Shown: positions 1-8,100, counted from the stretch's first letter. The stretch is DNA of 25,592 bases from Shewanellaceae bacterium (GCA_016779685.1 JADHND010000004.1:1-25592); one strand, 5' to 3'. The notes: a model not told the origin generated them from the letters alone. Numbers and translations are program-made.

Positions 1-938
1 CGCAGATCTTGAACGCCATAACGAAGCATGGTTAGCCGTTCTATGCCCATTCCAAAAGCAAAACCTGAGTATATTTCTGGGTCGATATTAACAGACTTCA
101 GTACATTCGGGTGTACCATGCCACAGCCCAAGACTTCTAACCAGCCTTGTTTGCCTTCGACATCGACTTCAGCAGAAGGTTCTGTAAACGGAAAAAATGA
201 AGGACGGAATCGAATATTCAAATCATCTTCAAAGAAATTGATTAAGAAATCGTAAATAATGCCTTTTAATTGAGCAAAGTTCGCATGTTTATCAATCAAC
301 AAACCTTCAACCTGATGAAACATAGGTGTATGTGTTTGATCATAATCATTGCGGTAGACTCGGCCTGTTGAAATGATTCTTAGTGGTGGCTTTTGTGTTT
401 GCATTGTACGAATTTGAACCCCTGAGGTTTGGGTTCGTAAAAGCATATCCGGATTAAAATAAAAGGTATCGTGATCAGCGCGTGCTGGGTGGTTAGCAGG
501 TATGTTTAATGCATCGAAATTATGAAAACTATCTTCTATTTCTGGGCCATCTTTAATCTCAAACCCCAATTCGGTAAAGAAGTTCTCAATACGTTCGATG
601 GTTCGAGTCACTGGATGTAAGCCACCTATGGGCAACCTATTACTAGGTAATGTCACATCTACCCATTCTTGGGCCAATTCCGCATTCAACTGTTCTTGCT
701 GTAAGGTCTGCTGACGGCTTTCCAAAAAGCTTTGAATCTGTTGCTTGGCTTGATTAATTTTTTGACCAGCAATAGGTCTTTCGGCTGATGAGAGAGAACC
801 CAATTGTTTCATAATTTGAGTAATCTTGCCTTTTTTGCCTAAAAACTGCACTCTTATTTCATTTAAATCATTTAGATCTGTGGTTGCATTTGTTGCAATT
901 TCAGCTTCTTTAATGTAATTATCTAACTGACTTTGCAT
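1..938 (-). CDS. pheS: Phenylalanyl-tRNA synthetase alpha subunit (3' end cut by window edge)
   Basis: Class II aminoacyl-tRNA synthetase subunit that charges tRNA-Phe as an alpha2-beta2 enzyme with PheT, in the cytoplasm. The minus strand reads MQSQLDNYIKEAE, then an N-terminal coiled-coil region. It continues into the family blocks GGLHPVTRT, HPARADHDTFYF, RVYRNDYDQTHTPMFHQVEG and FTEPSAEVDV, and near the edge GMGIERLTMLRYGVQDL. About 312 codons are visible; the E. coli protein has 327 residues, so only the last ~15 are missing. The chosen ATG at 938 has GGAAG five bases upstream. An in-frame ATG at 959 would add seven residues but lacks such a site. pheT is expected just outside the window. 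No phenylalanine-rich leader peptide was found upstream, so pheM-type attenuation is not supported. Confidence 0.97.
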   Translation of the reverse strand, partial: MQSQLDNYIKEAEIATNATTDLNDLNEIRVQFLGKKGKITQIMKQLGSLSSAERPIAGQKINQAKQQIQSFLESRQQTLQQEQLNAELAQEWVDVTLPSNRLPIGGLHPVTRTIERIENFFTELGFEIKDGPEIEDSFHNFDALNIPANHPARADHDTFYFNPDMLLRTQTSGVQIRTMQTQKPPLRIISTGRVYRNDYDQTHTPMFHQVEGLLIDKHANFAQLKGIIYDFLINFFEDDLNIRFRPSFFPFTEPSAEVDVEGKQGWLEVLGCGMVHPNVLKSVNIDPEIYSGFAFGMGIERLTMLRYGVQDL

Positions 939-1002
939 GTTCACTTCCAATACATTCATTTCAGACTTCGCGCACTCATTATTTTATTTAGACAAGTCAG
1001 TG

Positions 1003-1035
1003 CGATTAACGTAACGAGGATCTATCGGTTAATCG
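1003..1035 (-). promoter_or_regulatory. Inverted repeat in the pheS leader
   Basis: A perfect 8-base inverted repeat, CGATTAAC at 1003-1010 and GTTAATCG at 1028-1035, is separated by 17 bases in the 184-base gap upstream of pheS. It could fold in the pheS leader RNA or bind a dimeric protein. No U-tract follows, so it is not an intrinsic terminator. The function is unknown and chance is possible. Confidence 0.25.
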
Positions 1036-1122
1036 ACAATCTGTTTTGCTTCAAAGTCTTAATTTTACAGAAGCTTGCGACTTTTTGCTACAAATAAATC
1101 AAATTTAACGCAAGTTGTGGGA

Positions 1123-1539
1123 TTAGAGAGAGGATTCAACATCGACTACAAATTTACCTGCTAGCCAATTGCGACCAATCAGCAATTTATAATCCATTTG
1201 GGTTCGATCACGCAACGATAACGCCACCTTAAACTCAGAACCTTGGTAACCCACGTGCATGACAACGATATAGCGTGCTTCAATGCCTTGCAGACTTTTC
1301 ACCAGCAAAACGTTCCGAATTTTAGCTTGCACACGTATCTGCTGCTGCAAATGATTGCAGGTTGTAAAAGAAATCTGCTTGCCAATATTTTTTTTAAAAT
1401 CGCCCTGCACTTCATGTTCAATGCTCAGATCTATAGCATGTAAGCTGGACATTGTAGCGCCCGTATCAATACGCGCAGCGAATGGCATTTTAATGTCTTT
1501 AATGTTTAATTCCGCCGTTGAACCGATTTTCTTTTTCAT
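1123..1539 (-). CDS. Retropepsin-like aspartic protease (RimK-associated 'ATP-dependent zinc protease' family)
   Basis: A 138-residue single-domain protein of the Zn_protease/DUF785 family, now regarded as retropepsin-like aspartic proteases. The active-site motif DTGA is at residues 25-28 within ARIDTGATMSSLHA, followed by the flap region. The conserved tail LLIGRNWLAGKFVVDV lies near the C-terminus. Retropepsins of this size act as dimers. No signal peptide is visible, so a cytoplasmic location is likely. Relatives are often encoded beside rimK-type ATP-grasp ligases, but none is in this window. The gene stands alone between pheS and rluC, with gaps of 184 and 140 bases. The ATG at 1539 has only a weak ribosome-binding site. 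The family call is solid; the substrate is unknown. Confidence 0.88.
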   Translation of the reverse strand: MKKKIGSTAELNIKDIKMPFAARIDTGATMSSLHAIDLSIEHEVQGDFKKNIGKQISFTTCNHLQQQIRVQAKIRNVLLVKSLQGIEARYIVVMHVGYQGSEFKVALSLRDRTQMDYKLLIGRNWLAGKFVVDVESSL

Positions 1540-1630
1540 GGGCTCTATTTTTTATGATTGCTTTCTTCTTTAAGTAATCGGAACTAAATTAAAATTATTA
1601 ATGGATGATGGTACCTTAAAGAGGCAGGAA

Positions 1631-1660
1631 AGACACCTCTTGCGATTCCAAGGGGTGTTT
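1631..1660 (-). terminator. Possible terminator after rluC
   Basis: An 11-base near-perfect hairpin lies 20 bases past the rluC stop codon. Arms are 1631-1641 and 1650-1660 with an 8-base loop. As minus-strand RNA it has mismatches in the stem and only three U's directly after it. As plus-strand RNA the mismatches become G-U pairs, but no plus gene ends here. It is a plausible but weak terminator separating rluC from the protease gene. Confidence 0.4.
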
Positions 1661-1679
1661 GGCTTGATTATTAAGGGAT

Positions 1680-2633
1680 TTATCTTTTTTTCAATTGTTC
1701 TAAAACTTGTGTTAATTCATGTGGTAATGGTGCTTGTATAAACATGGGCGCCTCGGTGTGGGGGTGTTTGAACCGCAATTCAAAGGCATGTAAAAACAAT
1801 CGATGTAGCCCTTTCTGCGCCATTTCTGTATTGAATTGCGCATCTCCATATTTGGGATCGCCCGCAATCAGATGCCCTACCGACTGGCAGTGTACTCGGA
1901 TTTGGTGCGTTCGGCCGGTGATCGGGCTAGCTTTAACTAAGGTTGCCTCGTTATAAAATTGTTCAATTTTGTAACGAGTCTGCGAAGGTTTACCGGCTGT
2001 ATCGACGCGAACGATTTGCTCGCCAGAAGCTAAGTTCACTTTTAACAAAGGCGCTGTAATGTTTTTATCATGTTTTGACCAACGGCCTCGCACCAACGTC
2101 AGGTAATCTTTTTGAATACTTTTGTTACGTAACTGGGTTTGTAATGCCCGTAACCCTGACCTTTTTTTAGCCACCAACAAACAACCCGACGTATCTTTAT
2201 CCAGTCGATGGACCAGCTCTAAATATTGCTTATCGCCACGTAACGACCGGAGCGCTTCGATAATGCCGAAGGGCACCCCACTACCACCATGAACCGCCAT
2301 GCCAGAGGGTTTGTTTAACACCAAGAAATAGTCATCTTCATAAAGAACACAATGCGTTAACTGCTCAACCTGTTGCAATTTTGCTGATGGCAGTGGGTTA
2401 ATTTTGTCTTCCACATACATCGGCGGGATCCGTACGATATCACCCATTTGTAATTTATATTCGGGTTTAACTCTCTTTTTATTCACCCGAACTTCGCCTT
2501 TACGGACAATTTTATAAATCATACTTTTAGGTACATCTTTACACACATGTATCAAATAATTGTCTATCCGCTGCTCAACTGAATTTTCATCAATTTCAAC
2601 CCAACGTATGGGGGTTTTTTTTAAATCACTCAT
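1680..2633 (-). CDS. rluC: 23S rRNA pseudouridine synthase, RluC/RluD family
   Basis: Isomerises uridine to pseudouridine in 23S rRNA; E. coli RluC acts at positions 955, 2504 and 2580. The 317-residue protein has an N-terminal S4 RNA-binding domain (about 20-70, with YKIVRKGEVRVNKKR). The catalytic domain holds HRLDKDTSG at 142-150, where D145 is the nucleophilic aspartate. Further on are GRTHQIRVH and the GDPKYGD block. The length fits RluC (319 in E. coli). The N-terminal MYKIVRKGEVRVN pattern favours RluC over RluD, but I cannot exclude a paralogue. It starts 12 bases after the holB stop and is the last gene of the mltG-tmk-holB-rluC run. In E. coli rluC lies elsewhere, beside rne. Confidence 0.9.
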   Translation of the reverse strand: MSDLKKTPIRWVEIDENSVEQRIDNYLIHVCKDVPKSMIYKIVRKGEVRVNKKRVKPEYKLQMGDIVRIPPMYVEDKINPLPSAKLQQVEQLTHCVLYEDDYFLVLNKPSGMAVHGGSGVPFGIIEALRSLRGDKQYLELVHRLDKDTSGCLLVAKKRSGLRALQTQLRNKSIQKDYLTLVRGRWSKHDKNITAPLLKVNLASGEQIVRVDTAGKPSQTRYKIEQFYNEATLVKASPITGRTHQIRVHCQSVGHLIAGDPKYGDAQFNTEMAQKGLHRLFLHAFELRFKHPHTEAPMFIQAPLPHELTQVLEQLKKR

Positions 2634-2645
2634 GAATAATACATC

Positions 2646-3572
2646 TTAAATTTTGGACGCTGATATATACTGCGATAATAAATTTTGGCATAAAGCCAGG
2701 GTATTAAAAGTCGCTGTTGTCGTCAGCGTATGTCTAAGCCGAATAGTTTCGGCAATATATGCCTGCACAGACTGAAGTCTAGCCGTTGAGAGACTGCCTT
2801 GTTTTAATTGATGACGCAGCCGTTTATGCACCAGACTCACCAACACCATTAAACTGTCCTGCAAGTTATTTTTTGTCAGCAACACCAATTCAGGCACTAA
2901 GACTTGACTGGTGAGAGATTCTCGCCATAAAGCTGCCATGTTTTTTAATTCATCATAACGATTTGACGCTACCGCCTCGGTGAAGGCAGTGCATCCGCCC
3001 AAGATATCAACTCCCCAACTGTCTGCTGCGGAATAACCTTGGTCAAGTAACCATGATTTAATGGCCTCATCATTAGGTTGCGGTGGGCTTAAAATTTGGC
3101 AGCGGCTGCGAATAGTGGGGATCAGTAAATTGGCTTTTTTAGCCAGTAAAAGAAAGATGGTACCTTGAGCAGGTTCTTCTAATGCTTTTAATAAAGCATT
3201 GCTGCTAGCGATGTTTAAACGCTCGGCTTGATCGACCAGAACCACTCGATGCCGCCCCTGAGATGGAGGCAGATGGATATGAGCAGAAAGATGTCGTATT
3301 TGCTCTACTTTAATCTGCTGACCATCAGGCTTGACCCACCACACATCAGGGTGAGACTCCCAATCAAATTGGCAGCCTAAACAGTTGCCGCAGGCTGCTG
3401 TGCTGGCGGTTCGACACAACCACCCGCTCACCATCTGTTGCGCAAGTTGATGCCCCCCTTGCGCATAGCTCGTGACCAATAAATAAGCTTGCCCAACGCG
3501 CTGCTCCCGATTGATGGTCTGCTGCTGCTCTAAAAATGGGATCATCCATGGGTAAACGGCTAACATTGCCAT
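2646..3572 (-). CDS. holB: DNA polymerase III delta' subunit (clamp loader)
   Basis: Delta' is the stator of the clamp loader that opens the beta clamp and places it on DNA at the replication fork. The 308-residue protein begins MAMLAVYPWM, like the YPW start of E. coli HolB. A zinc-binding cysteine set C53, C61, C64, C67 follows. SNALLKALEEP marks the AAA+ Walker-B-proximal region, and the SRC motif at 156-158 supplies the arginine finger to gamma/tau. The phosphate loop is degenerate (TSYAQGGHQ), as expected for this non-ATP-binding subunit. The C-terminal collar helices are divergent. It overlaps the 3' end of tmk by 13 bases, which suggests translational coupling. The tmk-holB order is conserved in gammaproteobacteria. 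Confidence 0.95.
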   Translation of the reverse strand: MAMLAVYPWMIPFLEQQQTINREQRVGQAYLLVTSYAQGGHQLAQQMVSGWLCRTASTAACGNCLGCQFDWESHPDVWWVKPDGQQIKVEQIRHLSAHIHLPPSQGRHRVVLVDQAERLNIASSNALLKALEEPAQGTIFLLLAKKANLLIPTIRSRCQILSPPQPNDEAIKSWLLDQGYSAADSWGVDILGGCTAFTEAVASNRYDELKNMAALWRESLTSQVLVPELVLLTKNNLQDSLMVLVSLVHKRLRHQLKQGSLSTARLQSVQAYIAETIRLRHTLTTTATFNTLALCQNLLSQYISASKI

Positions 3573-4195
3573 TGCTCAAATTGTTGCTCAACAACTTTGA
3601 TGACTTGTTGTTGAACTTCTTTTAAAGGTTGATTGGCATCGATAAACACGGCTTGCGGATCAGCTTCAACCAAAGTCACATATCGGTCGCGGGTTCGTTC
3701 AAAAAATGCGAGGCTCTCTTGCTCAATGCGATCTAGCTGACCGCGGGCTTGGGCTCGCTGTAATCCAACACTGGGTTCGATGTCTAAGTACACAGTCAAA
3801 TCGGGTTTAAAATCACCTAGGACCAATGTACTTATATTATCTACCATGCCACTTAATTGACGACCGCCCCCCTGATAGGCTCTGGATGACAAATCATGTC
3901 GATCACCAATCACCCAAATTCCCTCTGCTAACTGAGGTCGAATGACGTTGTTCACCAACTGCGAGCGCGCGGCATACATCAATAGACATTCACTCATTTC
4001 AGTCATCGGATCAGTGGGATCTTGATGATGCTTAACCAGCTGCCGAATGGATTCAGCCAAAGGCGTGCCTCCAGGTTCCCGCACGCACTTCAGTTGGTTG
4101 ACGCCCAATCGCGATAGCGTTTGGGATAAGATGTCAATGGCGGAGGTTTTTCCAGCACCTTCCAACCCTTCCACCACAATGTATTTTGCTTTCAA
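3560..4195 (-). CDS. tmk: Thymidylate kinase
   Basis: Phosphorylates dTMP to dTDP, the step shared by de novo and salvage routes to dTTP. The 211-residue protein has the P-loop GLEGAGKT at 10-17, the substrate-binding REPGGTP block at 39-45 and the DRH motif at 98-100. An arginine-containing lid (RAQARGQLDRIE, about 147-158) marks it as the bacterial type II enzyme. The start codon is TTG at 4195. It is two bases past the mltG stop and aligns exactly with the E. coli start (MKAKYIVVEG versus MRSKYIVIEG); no ATG or GTG upstream of the P-loop fits better. It sits between mltG and holB, overlapping the latter. Confidence 0.97.
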   Translation of the reverse strand: MKAKYIVVEGLEGAGKTSAIDILSQTLSRLGVNQLKCVREPGGTPLAESIRQLVKHHQDPTDPMTEMSECLLMYAARSQLVNNVIRPQLAEGIWVIGDRHDLSSRAYQGGGRQLSGMVDNISTLVLGDFKPDLTVYLDIEPSVGLQRAQARGQLDRIEQESLAFFERTRDRYVTLVEADPQAVFIDANQPLKEVQQQVIKVVEQQFEQWQC

Positions 4196-4197
4196 AT

Positions 4198-5259
4198 CTA
4201 ATGTCTCTTCTTCTTTCTTTTTATGTTTCTTTGATACTCATCCACCGCACTTTCATGTTCTGCCAGCGTTTGAGAAAAATGGTGGTAGCCATTTTTCTTT
4301 GCCACAAAGAACAGATAAGGTACATGGGCTGGATGCGCCGCGGCGTCAATGGAAGCACGACCAGATAGTGCAATAGGCGTTGGTGGTAATCCTTTAATTT
4401 GATAAGTATTATACGCTGTTTTCTCTCGTAAATGCTTTCTCTTGATATTGCCTTTATACCGCTTTCCCATCCCATAAATAACCGTTGGATCGGTTTGTAA
4501 ACGCATTTTTTTACGCAGACGATTCACAAATACAGCGGATACCAACGAACGCTCAGCTTCCACAGACGTTTCCTTTTCAATAATCGATGCCATGATCAAC
4601 AGCTCATAAGGCGATTGATAAGGTAAGTCTTCAGCGCGGTTTAACCACACCTGCTCAAGTTCTTTTTTCAAACGGGTATACGCTTTCTTTAAAATAACCT
4701 TATCCGAATCACCAGCTCGATAAGAGTAGGTGTCGGGAAAGAAAAAGCCTTCTGGGTGTTGTTCATCTATGTCTAACTGTTGTAACAAAGGCTTGGATAG
4801 GTCAATTTCTTTCTTCAAACGAGGTGCTTCAGCGAGTATTGATATAGCATCTTCAATTCTCGATCCTTCAATAAAAGTCACCTGAAACATCATTTCACGA
4901 CCTTCGATCATCGCACTAAACACATCGCCTAAAGTATCATTGGGTTGCAGCAAATACAAACCTTGTTTAATGTCACCTAGACGGCGATCAAAACGCGCTA
5001 ACCAGATTAACCGCCAAGGATCTTCTATCAAATTCTCTTTGGCAAACCGATCAATCAGGTTATAAAAATTTTCGCCCGCATGCACTTGGAACTCAATTGG
5101 AGCTTGCAGCTGCAAATGTTCATTACGCATGCCGACAACGTAAGCATAAAACGTGAAAAAAGCTAAAAAAACAATAAACAGGCAAACCGTAACCCCTGTT
5201 ACCAATTTTTGTACTGTTTCTGTCATGCTTTTCACACTGGTATCCTGATTCATGATCAT
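4198..5259 (-). CDS. mltG: Endolytic murein transglycosylase MltG (YceG-like)
   Basis: An inner-membrane lytic transglycosylase that cuts nascent glycan strands in the periplasm, ending their elongation. The 353-residue protein has a short cytoplasmic N-terminus and one membrane helix at about residues 20-43. A LysM-like region follows (about 55-125, including QVHAGENFYNLIDRF). The YceG catalytic domain carries ASIIEKET, where E228 matches the catalytic glutamate of E. coli, then LQTDPTVIYG and YNTYQIKGLPPTPI. The lysine-rich C-terminal tail (KRKKKRH) is unusual-looking but may be neutral. An alternative ATG lies two codons downstream at 5253. The usual neighbour pabC is missing: dcd is upstream instead. 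Confidence 0.95.
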   Translation of the reverse strand: MIMNQDTSVKSMTETVQKLVTGVTVCLFIVFLAFFTFYAYVVGMRNEHLQLQAPIEFQVHAGENFYNLIDRFAKENLIEDPWRLIWLARFDRRLGDIKQGLYLLQPNDTLGDVFSAMIEGREMMFQVTFIEGSRIEDAISILAEAPRLKKEIDLSKPLLQQLDIDEQHPEGFFFPDTYSYRAGDSDKVILKKAYTRLKKELEQVWLNRAEDLPYQSPYELLIMASIIEKETSVEAERSLVSAVFVNRLRKKMRLQTDPTVIYGMGKRYKGNIKRKHLREKTAYNTYQIKGLPPTPIALSGRASIDAAAHPAHVPYLFFVAKKNGYHHFSQTLAEHESAVDEYQRNIKRKKKRH

Positions 5260-5290
5260 TTCATGACTTTAATTATAATTCCATGACATC

Positions 5291-5330
5291 GATTTTATCA
5301 CTGAATGTCCATAAAAAAGCAGATAAAATC
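5291..5330. repeat. AT-rich 9-base inverted repeat between dcd and mltG
   Basis: GATTTTATC at 5291-5299 is perfectly inverted as GATAAAATC at 5322-5330, with a 22-base spacer that includes a run of A's. It fills most of the 73-base gap between dcd and mltG. No U-tract follows on either strand, so it is not a standard terminator. It may be an operator or an mRNA hairpin upstream of mltG. A TATAAT-like box (5272-5277, minus) lies closer to mltG but has no good -35. Confidence 0.3.
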
Positions 5331-5332
5331 AT

Positions 5333-5938
5333 TCATTCCTGCGGGAGTGAACCTACGGTATCTAAATTAATACGGCTCGCGACAGTTGACTGCTGATCTC
5401 GATATTTAGCATCGATTCGTTGATTATAAGGTCGCTGACACGGCTGCGCTAATTGTTCAAAATTGAGTGCACCTATCAGCATCTTAGGTTTCAATGCCAG
5501 TGGCAACTTGCCATTGTTGTAGCACTCTAAGACAATCTTACCAGACCAACCCGGATCAATGCGGTGGGCTGTTACATGCACCATTAAACCTAGGCGAGCC
5601 AGCGAAGAACGACCATCCAACCATCCGACGATGTCTGGTGCCAAAGAGACCGACTCATACGTTACGGCCAAAGCCAGTTGCCCAGGATGTAAAAAAAACA
5701 ACTTATCATCTGATACATGAATTTCTTCACTCGTCACATTATCCAAGACCACCTGTACAGCTTGTTTGGAGCCACTGAGATCAATATAAGGCTCGGTGTA
5801 ATCCTTAAAAACCCGAAAGGTATGCCCAAGACGAACATCAACGGTGATACCATTGATGCTGTTGGGATCCGGCAGTGGATCCATGACAATACGTTTGTCC
5901 GCTAATCTTTGTTCAATGTCTTTATCTGTTAACCGCAT
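5333..5938 (-). CDS. dcd: dCTP deaminase
   Basis: Deaminates dCTP to dUTP, the main source of dUMP for thymidylate synthesis in gammaproteobacteria. The 201-residue protein (E. coli 193) shows the trimeric dUTPase-fold signature DGRSSLARLGLMVHV at about 108-122, then TAHRIDPGWSGKIVLE. E138 occupies the same position as the catalytic E138 of E. coli. The C-terminal RPYNQRIDAKYRDQQ lid is present. Its end is extended by several residues (LDTVGSLPQE). It starts 13 bases after the udk stop with AGGG seven bases before the ATG, so it follows mrp and udk in one operon. A product that feeds dTMP synthesis fits the nearby tmk. Confidence 0.97.
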   Translation of the reverse strand: MRLTDKDIEQRLADKRIVMDPLPDPNSINGITVDVRLGHTFRVFKDYTEPYIDLSGSKQAVQVVLDNVTSEEIHVSDDKLFFLHPGQLALAVTYESVSLAPDIVGWLDGRSSLARLGLMVHVTAHRIDPGWSGKIVLECYNNGKLPLALKPKMLIGALNFEQLAQPCQRPYNQRIDAKYRDQQSTVASRINLDTVGSLPQE

Positions 5939-5951
5939 ACGAATACCCTAC

Positions 5952-6593
5952 TTAAGCTGGTGTCAACAAGTGTTGAATACGCGCTTTCAAAATTTCAATC
6001 GCAATTCTGTTTTTGCCCCCACGTGGAACAATAATATCAGCATGTTGTTTGGAAGGCTCAATAAATTGCAAAAACATGGGACGTACTGTTTGCTGATATT
6101 GTTCAAGCACGGTAGCCATGGTTCGGCCTCGTTCTTCAACATCGCGCACCAAACGTCTTACTAAACAAATATCAAGCGGTGTGTCCATAAAAATAGACGA
6201 GTCAATCAATTCACGCAGCGCCACATCGGTTAACAACAAGATACCTTCTAAGATGATGACTTTTTTAGGGCTTAAGCGATTCACTTCAGCAGCTCGGGTA
6301 TGCAGTGCATAATCGTATACAGGTACTTCAACTGATTCACCACTCATAAGCATCTTTAGATGCTTTTTTAACAAATCATGATCCAGTGAACGTGGGTGAT
6401 CATAGTTGGTAAGTTGCCGCTGCTCAGGCGATAAATGTCCTTGATCGCGATAATAAGAATCTTCGTTAATCACGGCAATATCATCGGTACCTAAATCTTG
6501 CTTAAGCTCTTGATAAATGGTTTTAGCAATCAAACTTTTGCCTGAAGCAGATGCGCCGGCAATGGCTATAATAATACATTTTTTTTGATTCAT
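5952..6593 (-). CDS. udk: Uridine/cytidine kinase
   Basis: Phosphorylates uridine and cytidine to UMP and CMP in pyrimidine salvage. The protein (213 residues from the ATG at 6593; E. coli 213) starts MNQKKCIIIAIAG and has the P-loop GASASGKS at 13-20. NEDSYYRDQ follows, then the NYDHPRSLDHDLL substrate block, VILEGILLL and RLVRDVEERGRT. The reading frame is open 15 codons further upstream to an ATG at 6638, but that start would overlap mrp and precede the family's normal N-terminus. The chosen start is seven bases after the mrp stop. The second member of mrp-udk-dcd. Confidence 0.96.
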   Translation of the reverse strand: MNQKKCIIIAIAGASASGKSLIAKTIYQELKQDLGTDDIAVINEDSYYRDQGHLSPEQRQLTNYDHPRSLDHDLLKKHLKMLMSGESVEVPVYDYALHTRAAEVNRLSPKKVIILEGILLLTDVALRELIDSSIFMDTPLDICLVRRLVRDVEERGRTMATVLEQYQQTVRPMFLQFIEPSKQHADIIVPRGGKNRIAIEILKARIQHLLTPA

Positions 6594-6600
6594 AGATTGT

Positions 6601-7734
6601 TCACTGTTCAGGAAGATTAATAGATGAAATGGATGCATGTTGTAAACAGTTCTGTGCCACTGCCATACTCAGCTCAATCGCAATCCGTTGATAAGTTAAA
6701 CTACAAGGATGGGTCGCATCTCGTTCCACAATAGGCAGCCCTGCTTCACGCCCGTCGCCATCTTCACAGATGCGAGCATGTAAAGGCACCGCGCCTAATA
6801 AAGGCAACTCATACCGTTGCGACAACCTTGCTCCCCCCTGAGAGCCAAAGATTGCTTCTTGATGTTGACACCGTTCACAATGGTAATAACTCATATTCTC
6901 TACCAAGCCTAATAGAGGCACCTTCATGGTTTTAAACATAGCAATCCCTTTACGTGCGTCGGCTAATGCCAAATCTTGAGGAGTAGAAACCACCACGGCG
7001 GCTGATAAAATCTTTTTCTGAGCCAAAGTCAAGGGTACATCCCCTGTTCCCGGCGGTAAGTCCACCAGCAAATAATCCAAGGCTCCCCAGCTGGTCTCTT
7101 CGATTAGCTGCATCAAAGCACGCGAAGCCATGGGACCACGCCAAATATGCGCTTCATTTAACTGCGTAAAAAAACCGATCGACTGCACCACTAAACCCAA
7201 CGCTGAAGCTGGTTGCATCAACGTTTGATCGTGCGCTTCAATCCGATGCTCAGTTAGGTTCAACAAAGTCGGCATCGAGGGGCCGTAAATATCGGCATCG
7301 AGCAAACCTACACGTGCTCCCTGTCTTTGTAGCGCCAACGCTAAATTCACAGCGGTGGTGGATTTACCCACACCCCCCTTACCAGAAGCAATACCGATGA
7401 CACTGCCGACCTGCTTTAAACTTGATACGCCAGTTGCCGCCAGCCAAGGTTGACGCGGCAATGCAAATTGACATTTGATATGTAACGTCGGCAAGGCCTC
7501 TGCCTGCCAGACGGCTTGTAAAGCGGCAACAGTCTGTTGTTGAGTAGATACATCGGGATAAGGTAAAGTCATCTCCAACATAACCCCTGATGACTCAGCA
7601 TAAACGCGCTGAACAACACTCAGTTCACCTAATGTTTTCAGCAAATGCACATCTTGAGTTGAATTGAGCACCTTGAGGATCATGGCTTGATGGGTGGGCG
7701 ATATGCCATCAAATTGGGGAGGAGTTCCAAACAC
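6601..7734 (-). CDS. mrp: Iron-sulfur cluster carrier protein Mrp/ApbC
   Basis: A ParA/MinD-type P-loop ATPase that carries Fe-S clusters to apoproteins in the cytoplasm. The 377-residue protein has an N-terminal MIP18/DUF59-like domain (about 15-90). The deviant Walker A GKGGVGKST is at 118-126, with DADIYGPSMP, WRGPMAS and DLPPGTGD following. C286 and C289 (CERC) form the CxxC that binds the bridging cluster in the dimer. The start is GTG at 7734, supported by AAGG seven bases upstream; an in-frame ATG at 7683 has no such site. In E. coli this gene is divergent from metG. Here the two keep that orientation but are separated by about 5.3 kb of inserted genes. Confidence 0.96.
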   Translation of the reverse strand: MFGTPPQFDGISPTHQAMILKVLNSTQDVHLLKTLGELSVVQRVYAESSGVMLEMTLPYPDVSTQQQTVAALQAVWQAEALPTLHIKCQFALPRQPWLAATGVSSLKQVGSVIGIASGKGGVGKSTTAVNLALALQRQGARVGLLDADIYGPSMPTLLNLTEHRIEAHDQTLMQPASALGLVVQSIGFFTQLNEAHIWRGPMASRALMQLIEETSWGALDYLLVDLPPGTGDVPLTLAQKKILSAAVVVSTPQDLALADARKGIAMFKTMKVPLLGLVENMSYYHCERCQHQEAIFGSQGGARLSQRYELPLLGAVPLHARICEDGDGREAGLPIVERDATHPCSLTYQRIAIELSMAVAQNCLQHASISSINLPEQ

Positions 7735-7765
7735 AAACTTGCCTTGATATTAAAATTTGAGTCTC

Positions 7766-7774
7766 ATTATACCA
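7766..7774 (-). promoter_or_regulatory. Extended -10 promoter of the mrp-udk-dcd operon
   Basis: The minus strand reads TGGTATAAT, a perfect -10 hexamer with the TGn extension, 32 bases upstream of the mrp start. The -35 region is weak (GTGCTT at 17-base spacing), as is usual for extended -10 promoters. The predicted transcript starts near 7759. Confidence 0.65.
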
Positions 7775-7818
7775 AACAATCTCCAGTTAAGCACGCTACA
7801 AGCTGGCAGAAAATCGTT

Positions 7819-7849
7819 AAAAAATCCACCAACCTAGGTCATCACCTAG
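7819..7849 (-). terminator. Possible terminator after the DUF3081-like gene
   Basis: The minus strand has the perfect 6-base hairpin CTAGGT-GATG-ACCTAG (7834-7849), which includes the TAG stop of the DUF3081-like gene. A run of six T's follows (7819-7824), nine bases away. The distance between stem and T-run is longer than usual, so this is a weak candidate for the end of the lipoprotein operon. Confidence 0.35.
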
Positions 7850-8100
7850 CATTTGCTCAATGCTGTTATTTTTTTAAGGAATTCTTTTTTTTCGCGATCA
7901 CTGTTGTAATCCAAGTGATAAGTATTATGGAATCCAAAACGCATAAAAACGCCACGAGCTTCAAAATAGAGTGTATAACCATCAAAATCAGTATAGGCCG
8001 TTATTCCATCTAGTTCATAGCCTTGCGTTTGTTTTTTGCCTTGTCGGCAGATGACGTCAAATGCCTTCAAAATTAATGTATGTTCAAGTTCATTTTTCAT
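7846..8100 (-). CDS. Small DUF3081-like protein of unknown function
   Basis: An 84-residue protein beginning MKNELEHTLILKAFDVI and containing YELDGITAYTDFDGYTLYF and FGFHNTYHLDYN. From memory of the family, this resembles the DUF3081 group of small gammaproteobacterial proteins (DFDGYT and FHNKY blocks). The function is unknown. There is no signal peptide or membrane segment. The frame stays open upstream to an ATG at 8223 (125 residues), and neither start has a good ribosome-binding site. I chose 8100 because the family-like sequence begins there; the extra 41 residues look unlike it. It lies downstream of the two lipoprotein genes on the same strand and may be co-transcribed with them, or may be an older neighbour of mrp. 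Confidence 0.65.
   Translation of the reverse strand: MKNELEHTLILKAFDVICRQGKKQTQGYELDGITAYTDFDGYTLYFEARGVFMRFGFHNTYHLDYNSDREKKEFLKKITALSKC

Noticed and set aside
939..1122. pheM-like attenuator or T-box before pheS
   Set aside because: No Phe-rich leader ORF, no terminator with U-tract and no T-box sequence are visible.
5272..5277. TATAAT before mltG as its promoter
   Set aside because: It is part of an AT palindrome, has no -35, and would leave a leader of only a few bases.
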